From Caulobacter sp. NIBR1757 (GTDB taxonomy: Bacteria > Pseudomonadota > Alphaproteobacteria > Caulobacterales > Caulobacteraceae), in contig NZ_CP115463.1 of assembly GCF_027912495.1 (NCBI RefSeq), forward strand, positions 2,864,501 through 2,928,500: a stretch of DNA of 64,000 nt, read 5' to 3'. Shown here one piece after another: positions 63,465-64,000 of the stretch (positions are counted from its first letter, which is position 1; every line of letters begins with the position of its first letter). The notes under the pieces are model-generated. The model had not been told where the DNA came from. It ran no database searches and saw only the letters and a program-made list of their open reading frames with translations. The translations under genes were made by a program, and so were the position numbers.

Positions 63465-64000
63465 TCAGTAGTCCCGCCGCCAGCGGACCGAGAGCTTGCT
63501 CTCGCCGCTGCCGGCGATGCGGCTGACCAGGGACAGGTTCTTGCGCACCCTCCACTCGACCTGCACCGCCCCGCCCTCGCGGCCGCCGCCGATCAGTTCG
63601 AAGTAGACATCGTTGGTCAGGTACTTGCCGCCGGCCACGGTGACGCCGGTCAGTTCGGTGCCGCCGATGGTCAGCCGGTCGAGGCCCGCCAGCTCGCGGA
63701 CGTTGCCGATCACATCGAAGCCGCCCCCGCCGGCCAGGGCCGCCAGGGCCGAGGCCAGCTGCGCGGCCTCGTAAGGGCTCAGCTGCGCCGCCGAGCTTCC
63801 GAACAGCACCCGGCTCAGCACCTCGTCCTGCGGCAGCTGCGGCGAGGAGGTCAGGGTGATCTCCGGCTTGGCCGCCGTGCCCTCGACGCGGATCACGGCG
63901 GTGATCGACGGATCCTCGCGGGTGGCCGTCAGGTTGAGGCGGATCTTGCGGGGGTCGGTCGACAGGGTGACGCTGCCGCGCTCGTCGAACTCGAACCGCT
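63465..64000 (-). CDS. tamB: TamB (translocation and assembly module), C-terminal fragment
   Basis: The frame is open from the right window edge to a stop at 63465. Visible residues include TREDPSITAVIRVEGTAAKP, then ITLTSSPQLPQDEVLSRVLFG and YEAAQLASALAALAGGGG, which are the DUF490/TamB C-terminal signature. The frame then runs through LTIGGTELTGVTVAGGKYL and NLSLVSRIAGSGESKLSVRWRRDY. TamB spans the periplasm with TamA in outer-membrane assembly and lipid transport. The gene is incomplete only because the window ends; the bulk lies to the right. Confidence 0.92.
   Translation of the reverse strand, partial: RFEFDERGSVTLSTDPRKIRLNLTATREDPSITAVIRVEGTAAKPEITLTSSPQLPQDEVLSRVLFGSSAAQLSPYEAAQLASALAALAGGGGFDVIGNVRELAGLDRLTIGGTELTGVTVAGGKYLTNDVYFELIGGGREGGAVQVEWRVRKNLSLVSRIAGSGESKLSVRWRRDY

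Overview
The window is chromosomal DNA from a high-GC alphaproteobacterium, most probably of the Caulobacterales (Caulobacter or Phenylobacterium relatives). The reasons are its codon and base composition, the yajC-secD-secF block next to dipM-pcm-surE-serS, a perfect full-length CtrA box (TTAA-N7-TTAAC) upstream of dipM, and promoters of the Caulobacter housekeeping type (TTGAC-N10-14-GCTA) upstream of serS and guaB. Species cannot be fixed from the sequence alone. No rRNA, tRNA, CRISPR array, complete prophage or IS transposase was seen.

Layout. 1-9.3 kb: Sec translocase accessory genes, a DUF815 ATPase, the division regulator dipM, then pcm-surE-serS. 9.3-13 kb: panB at the end of two tandem look-alike cassettes, each made of a small membrane protein, an ECF sigma factor and a putative membrane anti-sigma. 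13-17.2 kb: an OmpR/EnvZ-type two-component pair divergent from a Ser/Thr-rich exported protein, an EF-hand protein and a sterol-desaturase-family enzyme. 17-23.8 kb: ArsC-like protein, two envelope proteins, a chemoreceptor, a GST, a frameshifted ornithine cyclodeaminase-family pseudogene, and a collapsed remnant of an extracellular contractile injection system. 24-31.5 kb: ilvD, an unusual PDZ membrane protein, an EamA transporter, an Rrf2 regulator with its methyltransferase, and a serine hydrolase. 31.8-36.3 kb: a periplasmic paoABC-type molybdenum aldehyde oxidoreductase and a lipoprotein. 36.3-44.8 kb: guaA, an RsmB-like methyltransferase, guaB, rlmE, ppx, hspQ and phhA, interrupted by an AT-richer gene for a membrane-anchored nuclease-like protein. 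44.8-52.3 kb: an acyltransferase, a LytTR regulator and an arginine succinyltransferase (ast) cluster carrying two MITE-like palindromic elements. 52.5-55 kb: an AT-richer two-gene island encoding a probable PD-(D/E)XK nuclease and an unrecognised partner, a candidate defence module. 55.7-64 kb: two divergent hybrid histidine kinases, an S9 peptidase, small proteins, and the 3' end of tamB.

The least explained structure is a dispersed intergenic element. The only three gene-free gaps over 300 bp (near 9.2, 31.6 and 55.5 kb) each carry the same 20-bp palindrome, perfect in two copies and with one substitution in the third. About 200-240 bp further on, in the same orientation, each has a GCTA(T/G)AATGG promoter-like block. 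Two copies also share a block of about 45 bp and a hairpin whose arms differ in sequence but still pair. In one copy the promoter-like block is the probable serS promoter; in the other two it points into the 3' ends of convergent genes.
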